Assembly (NCBI GenBank): GCA_003527225.1
Contig: DPXQ01000005.1
Coordinates: forward strand, 36,683 to 100,682
Source of the DNA: Rhizobium sp.
Lineage (GTDB): Bacteria > Pseudomonadota > Alphaproteobacteria > Rhizobiales > Rhizobiaceae
DNA length: 64,000 bases
Direction: 5' to 3'
Of this stretch, positions 27,704-36,453 are shown piece after piece. Made by a program: the position numbers and the translations under genes. The notes under the pieces were generated by a model. It saw only the letters and a list, made by a program, of their open reading frames with translations. It made no database searches and had not been told where the DNA came from. Position 1 is the first letter of the stretch; the number at the start of each line of letters is the position of its first letter.

Positions 27704-28780
27704 TTATTCGTCGTAGGAGAGAACGACCTTCTCGGTCAACGGGTGACACTGGCAGGTGAGTACATAGCCAGCTTCGACCTCGTAGTCCTCGAGCGCATGG
27801 TTGGTGTCCATTTCGACCTCGCCTTCCAGCACCTTGGCCCGGCAGGTGGAGCAGACGCCGGCCTTGCAGGAGAAGGGAGCATCCATGCTTTGGGCGATCG
27901 CCGCCTCAAGAATGCTGACGCCGTGCTTGGGCATGCTGAAGGTCCGCGTCGTGCCGTCGAGCGTGATGGTCGCCTCCACGACGGCGGCCGCTTCCTCGGC
28001 GCTCACCGAGGCGACACGGTTCTTGGCGCGGCCCGGCTGGCCCGAGGCGAACAGTTCGAACTTGATCTGCTCGTCCTTCAGCCCGTGCGCCTTGAGGCTC
28101 GCGACGATGGTGAGCATCATCGGTTCCGGCCCGCAAATGAAGGCGGCGTCGATCGACTTCGGGTCGATCCAGCTGCTGAACAGTGCAGAGAGCTTGTTCT
28201 CGTCCAGGCGGCCGGTAAACAGGTCAATCTCCTGCACTTCGCTTTCCAGCACATGCAGGACGGAGAAACGGCCAAGATAGGTGTTCTTCAGATCCTCCAG
28301 CTCCTCGCGGAACATGATCGAGTTGATCTGGCGGTTGGCATAGACCAGCATGAACTGGGACTTCGGCTCGCGCGCCAGGACCGTCTTGATGATCGACAGG
28401 AGGGGCGTGATGCCGGAACCGCCGGCGAAACCCAGGTACTGTTTCTCGCTAGCCGGATCAATGTCCATGTAGAAGCGGCCCATCGGCGGCATGGCTTCGA
28501 TCACATCGCCCGGCGCCAGATTGCCATTGGCCCAGTTGCTGAAGGCGCCGCCGTCGACGCGCTTGATGCCGACGCGCAGGACGCCCTCGTCCTTGCCCGC
28601 ACAGATCGAATAGGAGCGGCGCAGTTCCTCACCGTCGAAATCATGACGGAAGGTCAGGTACTGGCCCTGGGTGAAGTCGAAGGCTGCGCGATCCTCCTCG
28701 CGCGGCTTGAGCGTGACGACCACCGCATCACGGGTCTCGTGGCGAATGCCGGTCACGGTCAGGGGATGAAAGCGTGCCAT
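27704..28780 (-). CDS. paaE: Phenylacetyl-CoA epoxidase reductase subunit PaaE
   Basis: A 358-residue electron-transfer subunit. An FAD-binding ferredoxin-reductase domain (RRSYSICAG, about 55-65) and an NADPH-binding domain (GFAGGSGITPLLSIIK) are followed by a C-terminal plant-type 2Fe-2S ferredoxin with CKAGVCSTC and a distant LTCQCHP cysteine. It passes electrons from NADPH to the PaaA diiron centre. It lies 20 bases after paaD. Confidence 0.95.
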   Translation of the reverse strand: MARFHPLTVTGIRHETRDAVVVTLKPREEDRAAFDFTQGQYLTFRHDFDGEELRRSYSICAGKDEGVLRVGIKRVDGGAFSNWANGNLAPGDVIEAMPPMGRFYMDIDPASEKQYLGFAGGSGITPLLSIIKTVLAREPKSQFMLVYANRQINSIMFREELEDLKNTYLGRFSVLHVLESEVQEIDLFTGRLDENKLSALFSSWIDPKSIDAAFICGPEPMMLTIVASLKAHGLKDEQIKFELFASGQPGRAKNRVASVSAEEAAAVVEATITLDGTTRTFSMPKHGVSILEAAIAQSMDAPFSCKAGVCSTCRAKVLEGEVEMDTNHALEDYEVEAGYVLTCQCHPLTEKVVLSYDE

Positions 28781-28800
28781 GCGTTATGTCCTCCGCATCC

Positions 28801-29322
28801 TCAGATGCACTTGAAATAGTCGAAGAGTTCCAGGCAGTCAGAGCATCGGTAGCTCGCCTTGCACGGGGTCGAGCCGAACTGGCTGACTTTTTCCGTTCTG
28901 GTCGAGCCGCAACGCGGGCAGGCGACGGCAAGGTTGGAGCCGGCAAGGCGGCTGGCCCGGGCCATCAATCGCCCGTCGGCGGCGGTACCGTCGATCGGCG
29001 GAGCGATGCCGTATTCACGAAGCTTGTCGCGGCCCTCGGCGGTGATCCAGTCCGACGTCCAGGCGGGCGAAAGACGCCGCTCGAGCCGCAGCTTGTCGAT
29101 ACCACGTGCCCGGAGCGCCGTCTCGATGTCGAGGTTGATCACCGTCGTTGCCGGACAGCCCGAATAGGTCGGGGTGACCGAAACGACTAGGGTATCGCCT
29201 TCCCATGCGACATCACGGATGATGCCGAGATCGGTCAGGCTGATCACCGGGATTTCCGGATCCGGAACCTCGCCCAGCCAGCGCCAGACTTCTTCCAGTT
29301 CGGGCAGTGTCCTGGCGTCCAT
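28801..29322 (-). CDS. paaD: Phenylacetyl-CoA epoxidase maturation protein PaaD
   Basis: A 173-residue protein with an N-terminal DUF59/MIP18-type domain (VPDPEIPVISLTDLGIIRDV, with PTYSGCPA) and a C-terminal zinc-ribbon-like cluster of cysteines (CPRCGS, TPCKASYRCSDC). It is thought to help assemble iron-sulfur centres of the epoxidase system. Two starts compete: ATG at 29322 with a GTGAGG ribosome site, which I use, and GTG at 29337 overlapping the paaC stop by four bases. Confidence 0.9.
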   Translation of the reverse strand: MDARTLPELEEVWRWLGEVPDPEIPVISLTDLGIIRDVAWEGDTLVVSVTPTYSGCPATTVINLDIETALRARGIDKLRLERRLSPAWTSDWITAEGRDKLREYGIAPPIDGTAADGRLMARASRLAGSNLAVACPRCGSTRTEKVSQFGSTPCKASYRCSDCLELFDYFKCI

Positions 29323-29333
29323 GGCGTCAAACC

Positions 29334-30110
29334 TCACCAGACCGAGTTCGGATAGGCCCGCTGCAGGAACTGCATGTCCGCGAGAATGTAGCCCAGGTGC
29401 TCCGTATGGATCCCGCGCTTGCCGCCCTTGTGCTGATAGCTGCCTTCGGGAACGGCAAGCGTCGCTTCCGCGAGCACTTCACTGATCGAGCTGTCCCATG
29501 CCGCCTTGAGCGCTGAGGGAAGCGGTGCGATGCCGGCTGCCGCTACCGCCTCGTCGGCGGAATCGTCGAGGAACATTTCGGCCGTATAGGGCCACAGATC
29601 ATCGAGCGCCTTCTGCATGCGGCGATGGCTTTCCTCGGTACCGTCGCCGAGACGGATGACGAGGTCGGCCGAGCGCTCGAAGTGGTAGGACACTTCCTTC
29701 AGCGCCTTCTGGGCGATTTCCACCACGCGCGGATCGCTCGAGGTGACGAGCGCGCGGAGCATTTCGATGTGGTAGGCATCGAACAGGAACTGCCGCATCA
29801 GCGTCTTGCCGAAATCGCCGTTCGGGCGCTCGACGAGCAGCACGTTACGGAAGGCCGCGGCATCGCGCAGATAGGCGAGATTGTCGGCGGTGCGCCCCTT
29901 GCCTTCGACCTCACCCGCCAGACCGAGCCAGAACTGGGTCTGGCCGATCAGGTCGAGCGCGACGTTGGCGAGCGCGATGTCCTCTTCCAGCACGGGCGAG
30001 TGACCGCACCACTCGGACACGCGGTGACCGAGGATCAGCGTATTGTCGCCCATGCGCAGGAGCCATTCGAAATATGCGGCCTGATCGACCGCCGGGGTCG
30101 CGGTTGCCAT
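29334..30110 (-). CDS. paaC: Phenylacetyl-CoA epoxidase structural subunit PaaC
   Basis: A 258-residue all-helical subunit related to PaaA that stabilises the epoxidase heterodimer. LRMGDNTLILGHRVSEWCGH and ANVALDLIGQTQFWLGLAG are the family start, and HTEHLGYILADMQFLQRAYP is the conserved C-terminus. The ATG at 30110 shares its A with the paaB TGA stop. Confidence 0.95.
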   Translation of the reverse strand: MATATPAVDQAAYFEWLLRMGDNTLILGHRVSEWCGHSPVLEEDIALANVALDLIGQTQFWLGLAGEVEGKGRTADNLAYLRDAAAFRNVLLVERPNGDFGKTLMRQFLFDAYHIEMLRALVTSSDPRVVEIAQKALKEVSYHFERSADLVIRLGDGTEESHRRMQKALDDLWPYTAEMFLDDSADEAVAAAGIAPLPSALKAAWDSSISEVLAEATLAVPEGSYQHKGGKRGIHTEHLGYILADMQFLQRAYPNSVW

Positions 30111-30394
30111 CACATATGCCCCACTTCAGCCGGGATGTCGAAGAAGGTCGGGTGACGGTAGACCTTGGAGTTCGACGGCTCGAACAGCGGGCCCTTTTCC
30201 GACGGCGACGACGCGGTGATTTCGGCCGATTTCACCACCCAGATCGACACACCCTCGTTGCGGCGGGTGTAAACGTCACGGGCATTACGGATCGCCATTT
30301 CGGCGTCCGGGGCATGCAGGCTGCCGACATGGCGATGGTTGAGGCCATGTTGACCGCGGATAAAGACTTCCCAAAGGGGCCATTCGCTGGACAT
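30110..30394 (-). CDS. paaB: Phenylacetyl-CoA epoxidase subunit PaaB
   Basis: A 94-residue small subunit of the epoxidase. WPLWEVFIRGQHGLNHRHVG and ARDVYTRRNEGVSIWVV are diagnostic, and the length matches the family. It bridges PaaA/PaaC units in the complex. It lies 62 bases after paaA and is coupled to paaC. Confidence 0.95.
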   Translation of the reverse strand: MSSEWPLWEVFIRGQHGLNHRHVGSLHAPDAEMAIRNARDVYTRRNEGVSIWVVKSAEITASSPSEKGPLFEPSNSKVYRHPTFFDIPAEVGHM

Positions 30395-30456
30395 TGCTAT
30401 TCCTCCCGAGTTCAGGTGACGAGGGAAGCGGGCGGGCCGCTCCCGAATTGGATTGA

Positions 30457-31455
30457 TCAGGCAGCCTTGCGCGCGGCCCTGCGTGCCTCTTGCTTTTCGG
30501 CATGGGCCATAAGGCCGTCGCGGAACCAGGCTCCCTCTTCCCAGGCGGTGACGCGGGCACCGAGGCGCTCGGCATTGCAGGGTCCGTTTCCGGCAATGAC
30601 GTTGAAGAACTCTTCCCAGTCCGGCTCGGAGAAGTCGTGACCGCCCTTCTCCTCGTTCCAGCGCAGGTTCTCGTCGGGAATGGTGAGGCCGAGATACTTG
30701 GCCTGCGGCACCGTCTGGTCGACGAACTTCTGGCGCAGCTCGTCATTGGTGTTGATCTTGATCTTCCACTGCATCGACTGCGCGGAATGCACCGAATCCT
30801 TGTCGGACGGACCGAACATCATCAGCGACGGATACCAGAAGCGGTTGAGCGCATCCTGCGCCATCGCCTTCTGCTCCGGCGAGCCGGCGGCCATCTTCAT
30901 CATGATGTCGTAGCCCTGGCGCTGGTGAAAACTCTCTTCCTTGCAGATGCGGATCATCGCGCGGCTGTAGGGACCGTAGGAGGTCTTCTGCAACTGCACC
31001 TGGTTCATGATCGCCGCGCCGTCGACCAGCCAGCCGACCGCGCCGATGTCCGCCCAGTTGAGCGTCGGATAGTTGAAGATCGACGAATACTTCATCTTGC
31101 CGGAATGCAGCAGCGCCAGAAGCTCGTCGCGGCTGACGCCGAGCGTCTCGGCGGCGGAGTAGAGATAGAGGCCGTGGCCCGCCTCGTCTTGCACCTTGGC
31201 GAGCAGGATCGCCTTGCGCTCCAGCGTCGGCGCACGGGTGATCCAGTTGCCTTCCGGCAACTGGCCGACGATCTCCGAATGGGCATGCTGGCCGACCTGG
31301 CGGATCAGTGTCTTGCGATAGCTCTCCGGCATCCACTCCTTGGGCTCGATCTTCTCGCCCCGGTCGATGCGATCCTGAAAGGCCCGCTCCTCGGGCGACA
31401 TCTCGTTCAATGACTTCACCCGATCACTGTCGGTCTTGACCATTTGTGCGTACAT
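30457..31455 (-). CDS. paaA: Phenylacetyl-CoA epoxidase catalytic subunit PaaA
   Basis: A 332-residue diiron oxygenase component that epoxidises the ring of phenylacetyl-CoA. The iron-ligand motifs are visible as [13 protein letters not shown] and [13 protein letters not shown], and the substrate-site stretch [20 protein letters not shown] is conserved. The length is normal. It is 17 bases after the thiolase gene. Confidence 0.96.
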   Translation of the reverse strand: MYAQMVKTDSDRVKSLNEMSPEERAFQDRIDRGEKIEPKEWMPESYRKTLIRQVGQHAHSEIVGQLPEGNWITRAPTLERKAILLAKVQDEAGHGLYLYSAAETLGVSRDELLALLHSGKMKYSSIFNYPTLNWADIGAVGWLVDGAAIMNQVQLQKTSYGPYSRAMIRICKEESFHQRQGYDIMMKMAAGSPEQKAMAQDALNRFWYPSLMMFGPSDKDSVHSAQSMQWKIKINTNDELRQKFVDQTVPQAKYLGLTIPDENLRWNEEKGGHDFSEPDWEEFFNVIAGNGPCNAERLGARVTAWEEGAWFRDGLMAHAEKQEARRAARKAA

Positions 31456-31472
31456 GGCGGCTTCCTCCCTGC

Positions 31473-32678
31473 TCAGATCCGTTCAATGATAATGGCGATG
31501 CCTTGACCCACCCCGATGCACATGGTGCAGAGCGCATATCGCCCGCCGGTGCGTTGAAGCTGGTACATGGCGGTGGTGACGAGACGGGCGCCGGACATGC
31601 CGAGCGGATGGCCGAGCGCGATGGCGCCGCCGTTCGGATTGACATGCGCAGCATCGTCGGGCAGCCCGAGCTCGCGCAGAACGGCAAGCGCCTGGGCCGC
31701 AAACGCCTCGTTGAGTTCGATCACGTCCATCTGCGCCAGCGACAGGCCGGCGCGGGCCAGCACCTTGCGGACCGCCGGCACCGGGCCGACGCCCATGATG
31801 CGCGGCTCGACGCCGGCTGCCGCCATGGCGACAATCCTGGCCCGCGGCACCAGCCCCTGCTCCCTGGCCATGGCTTCCGACGCGATCGCCAGAGCGGCCG
31901 CACCGTCGTTGACGCCCGAGGCATTGCCGGCCGTGACGCTGAGATCCGGACCGTTGACACCCTTGAGCTTTGCCAACTGCTCGGCCGTAGTGCCGGGACG
32001 CGGATGTTCGTCGACCGAGACGACCAGCGGCTCGCCCTTTTTCTGCGGGATCGTCACGGGCACGATTTCGTCGGCAAAGACGCCAGCGGCCTGGGCGGCT
32101 GCCCAGCGAGCCTGGCTGCGGGCGGCGAATGCATCCTGGTCGGCGCGGCTGACATTATATTGCTCGGCGACATTGTCCGCCGTCTCCGGCATGGAATGGG
32201 TGCCGAACTTCTTCTTCAGTTCCGGATTGGGAAAGCGCCAGCCTATCGTCGTGTCGTAGACGGCATTCGAACGGGAAAAGGCCGCATCCGCCTTCGGCAT
32301 GACGAAGGGGGCGCGCGTCATGCTCTCGACGCCGCCGGCGATCACCAGATCGCAATCGCCGCCACGGATCGCCCGCGCGGCCATTCCCACGGCATCCATG
32401 CCGGAGCCACAGAGGCGGTTAACGGTGGTTGCCGGTACATTGATCGGCATGCCGGACAAGAGTACGGCCATGCGGCCGACATTGCGGTTGTCTTCGCCAG
32501 CCTGGTTGGCGCAGCCGTAGATCAGGTCATCGACCCTGGACCAGTCGACACCCGGATTGCGCTGCATCAAGGCAACAAGGGGCAGGGCCGCCAGATCATC
32601 CGCCCGCACGGATGCGAGTGCCCCGCCATAACGGCCGATGGGCGTACGCACGGCATCGCAGATAAAGGCTTGCTGCAT
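31473..32678 (-). CDS. paaJ: 3-oxoadipyl-CoA thiolase (PaaJ/PcaF)
   Basis: A 401-residue thiolase that cleaves 3-oxoadipyl-CoA to succinyl-CoA and acetyl-CoA. The active-site cysteine ([11 protein letters not shown]), the histidine ([19 protein letters not shown]) and the C-terminal cysteine ([11 protein letters not shown]) are present. The start has a GGAGGAA ribosome site. It is the first gene of the large paa operon and carries the promoter with the proposed PaaR site. The same activity serves beta-ketoadipate pathways, so paaJ and pcaF are interchangeable names here. Confidence 0.93.
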   Translation of the reverse strand: MQQAFICDAVRTPIGRYGGALASVRADDLAALPLVALMQRNPGVDWSRVDDLIYGCANQAGEDNRNVGRMAVLLSGMPINVPATTVNRLCGSGMDAVGMAARAIRGGDCDLVIAGGVESMTRAPFVMPKADAAFSRSNAVYDTTIGWRFPNPELKKKFGTHSMPETADNVAEQYNVSRADQDAFAARSQARWAAAQAAGVFADEIVPVTIPQKKGEPLVVSVDEHPRPGTTAEQLAKLKGVNGPDLSVTAGNASGVNDGAAALAIASEAMAREQGLVPRARIVAMAAAGVEPRIMGVGPVPAVRKVLARAGLSLAQMDVIELNEAFAAQALAVLRELGLPDDAAHVNPNGGAIALGHPLGMSGARLVTTAMYQLQRTGGRYALCTMCIGVGQGIAIIIERI

Positions 32679-32730
32679 CGAATTATTCCTCCTTGGGCAT
32701 CGCTTTCGGTAGGCTCAGCTCCGAATTAGC

Positions 32731-32774
32731 CAACCGATCGGTCAACTTATAGCGCCAAAGCATCACACTGAAAA
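32731..32774 (-). promoter_or_regulatory. paaJABCDEZ promoter with adjoining PaaR-type operator
   Basis: On the minus strand a -35-like TTTTCA (32774-32769), a 17-base spacer and a -10-like TATAAG (32751-32746) are followed immediately by TTGACCGATCGGTTGG (32746-32731), whose core ACCGATCGGT is a perfect palindrome. A protein bound there would cover the transcription start, a geometry suited to repression. The operator matches the paaN/paaG site at 14 of 16 positions. Confidence 0.65.
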
Positions 32775-32851
32775 GCATTTTCTTGTCATTTTCGTGATGT
32801 TTAAGATCAACGGCAGAGAAAGCCGCCATTTATCTGTTCTATTTCAAATGT

Positions 32852-33727
32852 TTAGCGCCGCGCCTCAGACGCAAGCGAATCCAGTCGTGCCCTGGTTTCG
32901 GCCGTTTCAATCGGTAGTGGGCCGTCCCGTCCCTCGAACTGGGCGCCGATATAGGCATCGGCCAAGGGCGAGAGCGAACGGTAGAGCCGGCCAAAGAGCT
33001 GGCGGGCCGCAAGACCTGGCCAATCCTCAGGAAGAGCGTTCGCCGGCAGTCGTGGATCTCGCAACAGCACGGCACGATAGGCCTGAACCAGCAGAAGCCG
33101 TGCGCTCACCGCATCGGCCGGAAGCAGCGTCTCGCCTCGCTCCAGGGCCGTCATCAACGGCGAGAACAGGTCGATCAACGCGCGGTACTCGTCGGCGAAG
33201 GACTGAAGGTTCCAGAGCGTTGCTGCATAGTCGGCGAGCAAGCCGCCGTCCTTCATCACCTCGGCGCGGAAGGTGAGCCCCGGAACCGTAACATTCTCCG
33301 GATGATTGGGGCGCAGATAGAGATCCGGACCCATGCGACCAAGACGGAAGCGGCGAGCAACCTCGTCGGAAAAACCCGACGCATGATGGATCAGGAAGCC
33401 GTCGGCCTCAGCCTGCGGACCGTAAAGCAGCCTTGCCGCGGCAGCGAATTCTGTGCGCGCGCCAGACGCCAGGCGATAGTAGGACCGCCGACCATCACGT
33501 TCCCCGACCAGTTGCTCGGCCGCGACCAGACGCGAAACCGCGGTGCGCACCAGCGTCTCGCTGATCCCGAGCCGCGCGCAGATCTCCACCAGCGTGCCCA
33601 TCCAGAGCACGCCGCCACGCGGCACGACGATATCTCCGTAGATCGTGACGATCATCGCCGGGGCGCGAATAGTCAGGCCCTGCTGCAGCAGCGGCAACCA
33701 CTCGGTTCCAGTCACCGCAAGGGACAT
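32852..33727 (-). CDS. paaX: Phenylacetate repressor PaaX
   Basis: A 291-residue PaaX-family regulator. The N-terminal winged helix (MIVTIYGDIVVPRGG, then LGISETLVRTAVSRLVA) and the long C-terminal PaaX domain (DLYLRPNHPENV) are typical; phenylacetyl-CoA is the known effector of the family. The start at 33727 has a GGAGG ribosome site; an ATG at 33742 lies upstream of that site. It sits about 170 bases upstream of the thiolase gene on the same strand, so read-through into paaJ is possible. Coexistence with TetR-type PaaR is notable. Confidence 0.9.
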   Translation of the reverse strand: MSLAVTGTEWLPLLQQGLTIRAPAMIVTIYGDIVVPRGGVLWMGTLVEICARLGISETLVRTAVSRLVAAEQLVGERDGRRSYYRLASGARTEFAAAARLLYGPQAEADGFLIHHASGFSDEVARRFRLGRMGPDLYLRPNHPENVTVPGLTFRAEVMKDGGLLADYAATLWNLQSFADEYRALIDLFSPLMTALERGETLLPADAVSARLLLVQAYRAVLLRDPRLPANALPEDWPGLAARQLFGRLYRSLSPLADAYIGAQFEGRDGPLPIETAETRARLDSLASEARR

Positions 33728-34046
33728 TTCGCCTCCAAACATCCAGCCGGGTAAATACTTTCGGTCCGATGACCGCAGCCCGCCGTTTCAACGCGTCAAT
33801 TTTGCGAGTTAGGCCCACCGCAGATGAATGTCAAATCGCCGCGCAACTCTACAGCCAGATCCACGCCCGAGTGGGTATTCGTCTGATCAATGAGCAGGAT
33901 TCACGCACCGTTGGATGGAGCTGCATCGGCGTCAGGGACGGGAAACGGAGCATGTGGCCAGCAGGCATGCTCACCTCTTTGAAAGAGCCAGACGCTGCGA
34001 GCCCGGCCATGCCTTTGTCAACATAACCTTCTGCAGATGGACGCGC
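33728..34046. other. Intergenic region between paaX and nsrR
   Basis: 319 bases with no gene I can support. It must hold the paaX promoter near 33728-33820, but no convincing -35/-10 pair is visible. A CGGT-N6-ACCG inverted repeat near 33763-33776 has the half-sites in the opposite order to the proposed PaaR site. A short plus-strand frame (33769-34026) has no protein-like features. Confidence 0.5.
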
Positions 34047-34577
34047 TCAGGACACCGGCGCGCTATCCAGTGCCTTGGAGGTGTCGCATTGTGCCGCCTT
34101 TCCCGGTTGCGCCGAATGACCCCCTGGGCGGCTGCAGCCGATTGGCGCGTGGAAGCGCAGCAGGGCGGCCAGTTCGTCATTGCCATTCACCAGGTCGGAC
34201 AGGAGCACCTTGTCGAGCGACCTGTAAAACGCGTCGACGGCATCGCCGATCGCGTTGCGCAGCCAGCAGGCCTCCACGAGGGGACAAGTGTTGGATGCGC
34301 TGAAGCACTCGGCGAAAGGCAAGTCGGATTCGAAGATCCGGAAGACCGATCCGATATTGATCGCGGCGGGAGGGCGCATCAGCTGCAATCCGCCATTGCG
34401 ACCACGCGTCGCATCGATGAACCCGTGTTGGCCAAGTGTACGGATCACCTGGGCCAAGTGGTTTTCCGAGGCGTTGCAGGCGGCGGCGATGTCGCTCTTG
34501 CGAACGGTGACATGTGGGTTGACCGCGCAGAACATCAGCGTTCTGATGGCCAGATTGGTCCGCATGGTGATGCGCAT
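34047..34577 (-). CDS. nsrR: Rrf2-family regulator, NsrR type
   Basis: A 176-residue Rrf2 regulator. The start at 34577 aligns with the canonical NsrR beginning (MRITMRTNLAIRTLMFCAVN), the helix-turn-helix is at about 27-50, and three cysteines at 91, 98 and 104 follow the CX6CX5C spacing of known NsrR iron-sulfur ligands. NsrR proteins sense nitric oxide through the cluster and derepress NO-defence genes. This one is divergent from cydDC, and GCATC/GATGC elements stand before both cyd operons, so NO control of cytochrome bd is the best hypothesis. The C-terminal tail after about residue 135 is longer than usual. Confidence 0.82.
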   Translation of the reverse strand: MRITMRTNLAIRTLMFCAVNPHVTVRKSDIAAACNASENHLAQVIRTLGQHGFIDATRGRNGGLQLMRPPAAINIGSVFRIFESDLPFAECFSASNTCPLVEACWLRNAIGDAVDAFYRSLDKVLLSDLVNGNDELAALLRFHAPIGCSRPGGHSAQPGKAAQCDTSKALDSAPVS

Positions 34578-34641
34578 CGGTTTCAGTTCCCAAGAGTGCT
34601 CCTGACAACAATGCTGAATATATGGCATTTGCGTTTTGTAC

Positions 34642-34655
34642 TTGATCTATGTCAC
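34642..34655. promoter_or_regulatory. Weak FNR/FixK-like box
   Basis: TTGATCTATGTCAC matches the TTGAT-N4-ATCAA anaerobox at 8 of 10 defined positions. It lies 64 bases upstream of nsrR and upstream of a better box for cydD. Confidence 0.35.
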
Positions 34656-34680
34656 GCAAGCACGATTGAGGCGAAGAAAT

Positions 34681-34694
34681 TTGATCCAAATCAT
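34681..34694. promoter_or_regulatory. FNR/FixK-type anaerobox upstream of cydDC
   Basis: TTGATCCAAATCAT matches TTGAT-N4-ATCAA at 9 of 10 positions. It lies about 75 bases before the proposed cydD start, a plausible activator position for an FNR/FixK protein encoded elsewhere. Confidence 0.6.
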
Positions 34695-34721
34695 GTCTGT
34701 TTGGGTCTTTTCGGATAAATA

Positions 34722-34738
34722 CGCATCTTGAATGCATC
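34722..34738. promoter_or_regulatory. GCATC/GATGC-type element upstream of cydD, candidate Rrf2 site
   Basis: CGCATCTTGAATGCATC has the spaced inverted core GCAT-N5-ATGC and matches 13 of 17 bases of the element before cydA (38204-38220). It ends 17 bases before the proposed GTG start of cydD. Confidence 0.5.
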
Positions 34739-34755
34739 AATTGCCAGGACCGATT

Positions 34756-36453
34756 GTGACCAATCCCGAGAAGAAGAGCGCCGATCCGGGCGCCAGGAGA
34801 CTGAAGGCGATCGAGCGGCGTGCCATGGGTGGCCTTCGGTCCGCGAGCTTTCTGGCCGCGAGTGCGGCGCTGATGGTGCTGCCGCAAAGCCTTCTCGCAG
34901 GTGACGTTTTTGGTTCACTTGTCGCGGGCACGCCGCCGCTTCTTTCCCTGCTGTCGAGCGTGGCCGCCTATGCCGCGCTCGGGTTCCTGCGCCACCTGCT
35001 GGATGCCTGGGGCGGACGTATCGGCTTTCGTGCGGCCCAGAAGGTTGTCGCGGAAGAGCGGCTGGCATTGGTCGCGGCGGAGAGCCGCGTTTCGCATTTT
35101 TCCGCAAACGGCATATCGTCTGCCGAAGGTGCCGCGCTGATCGGCAACAAGCTCGACCTCCTTCTGCCCTATCTTACGCGCTATCATCCGGCGTCGTTCA
35201 AAACCCGTGTCATTCCCCTTTTCATCCTGGCGGTCACGGCCTGGATCTCCTGGGCGGCGGCCCTGATCCTCCTTGTGGCCGGGCCGCTCATTCCGCTCTT
35301 CATGGCACTGATCGGCTTTGCTGCGCGCGATGCCAGCGCCAAGCATCTCAAGGAAACGGGATCGCTGAACGCGCTCTTGCTGGAGCGGCTGAACGCCTTG
35401 GTCGATATCAAACTGCTCGACGGCCGTGACATGATGGTCCGTCAGTTCTTCGGCAGTGCCGACTCCCTCAGGGTTCGTACGATGTCCGTGCTGAAGGTCG
35501 CCTTTTTGTCTTCCACGGTGCTCGAGCTGTTTTCGGCGCTCGGCATCGCCATGGTAGCGGTCTATGTCGGTTTCAGCCTGCTCGGTGCCTTCAGTTTCGG
35601 CACCTTCGTCGGTCCACTGACGCTGGGGCAGGGCGTATTCCTCCTGCTATTGGCGCCGGAATTCTTCGCTCCTCTCCGCGAGCTGGCGAGTGCTTGGCAT
35701 GACCGCGCCGCGGCGCTCGCGCTTGCCGAAGAACTCGAGGGCACAGATGGGCGCCCACGCATGACGATCCTGGGCGAGGGCAGGGCCTCTCCGGCGATTT
35801 CGGAACCGATTCATATCGTAACCCGTGGCCTTCGCATTTCCTCCGGGCCTGGATTTTTTGTCACCTATCCGGATCTCGACATAAGGGCGGGCGAGGCGGT
35901 CACGATCACCGGCCCGAGCGGCGTCGGCAAAAGCACTCTGCTCGCGCTCCTGGCCGGGCTTGCGCGCGCAGACAAAGGCGAAATCCGCGTTTCCGGCAGA
36001 GTTCTCGATGACGCCGTCGCTGATACCTGGCGGGCGCGGCTTTGCTGGGTGTCGCAGACGCCTCATTTCGCCAATGCCAGCGTCCTGGCCAATATTGCAG
36101 GCCCTGCCATGCCGCGGGACGAGCGGCGTTTCGCCGATGCGGTCGAGGCGGTTGGGCTTGCTCCCGTCATTGCCTCGCTGCCGCGTGGCTCGCTCACCCG
36201 CCTGGGTGAGACGGGAAGCCAGCTCTCCGGCGGGGAGGCACGCAGAGTGATGCTTGCACGCGCACTTTATACCGATGCCGACGTGGTCCTTGCCGACGAA
36301 CCGACCGCCGATCTCGATCCGGCAAATGCCGAGAGGGTGACCGACAGCCTGCTCGCGCTTGCCCGCCGTGGCAAGACCCTGATCGTGGCGACCCATGATC
36401 GCGGGCTGATCGAGCGGCTCGGACGCGAGATACGGCTGGGGGACGCGGCATGA
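34756..36453 (+). CDS. cydD: Cytochrome bd assembly ABC exporter subunit CydD
   Basis: A 565-residue half-transporter with an N-terminal six-helix membrane domain and a C-terminal ATPase (GPSGVGKSTLLALLAG, LSGGEARRV, VLADEPTADLD). CydDC exports glutathione/cysteine and is needed for cytochrome bd maturation. I start it at GTG 34756, which has a CAGGA ribosome site at the right distance. The first ATG at 34732 has none and lies within the proposed regulatory element. cydC begins inside the last codons (four-base overlap). Confidence 0.9.
   Translation: MTNPEKKSADPGARRLKAIERRAMGGLRSASFLAASAALMVLPQSLLAGDVFGSLVAGTPPLLSLLSSVAAYAALGFLRHLLDAWGGRIGFRAAQKVVAEERLALVAAESRVSHFSANGISSAEGAALIGNKLDLLLPYLTRYHPASFKTRVIPLFILAVTAWISWAAALILLVAGPLIPLFMALIGFAARDASAKHLKETGSLNALLLERLNALVDIKLLDGRDMMVRQFFGSADSLRVRTMSVLKVAFLSSTVLELFSALGIAMVAVYVGFSLLGAFSFGTFVGPLTLGQGVFLLLLAPEFFAPLRELASAWHDRAAALALAEELEGTDGRPRMTILGEGRASPAISEPIHIVTRGLRISSGPGFFVTYPDLDIRAGEAVTITGPSGVGKSTLLALLAGLARADKGEIRVSGRVLDDAVADTWRARLCWVSQTPHFANASVLANIAGPAMPRDERRFADAVEAVGLAPVIASLPRGSLTRLGETGSQLSGGEARRVMLARALYTDADVVLADEPTADLDPANAERVTDSLLALARRGKTLIVATHDRGLIERLGREIRLGDAA

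Noticed and set aside
33769..34026. 85-codon plus-strand ORF between paaX and nsrR
   Set aside because: No ribosome site, no recognisable motif, and it covers the region where the paaX promoter must lie.
34722..34738. Reading the cydD upstream element as a classical NsrR box
   Set aside because: The half-sites are in the opposite order to the known AAGATGC...GCATCTT arrangement, so I describe it only as a candidate element shared with cydA.
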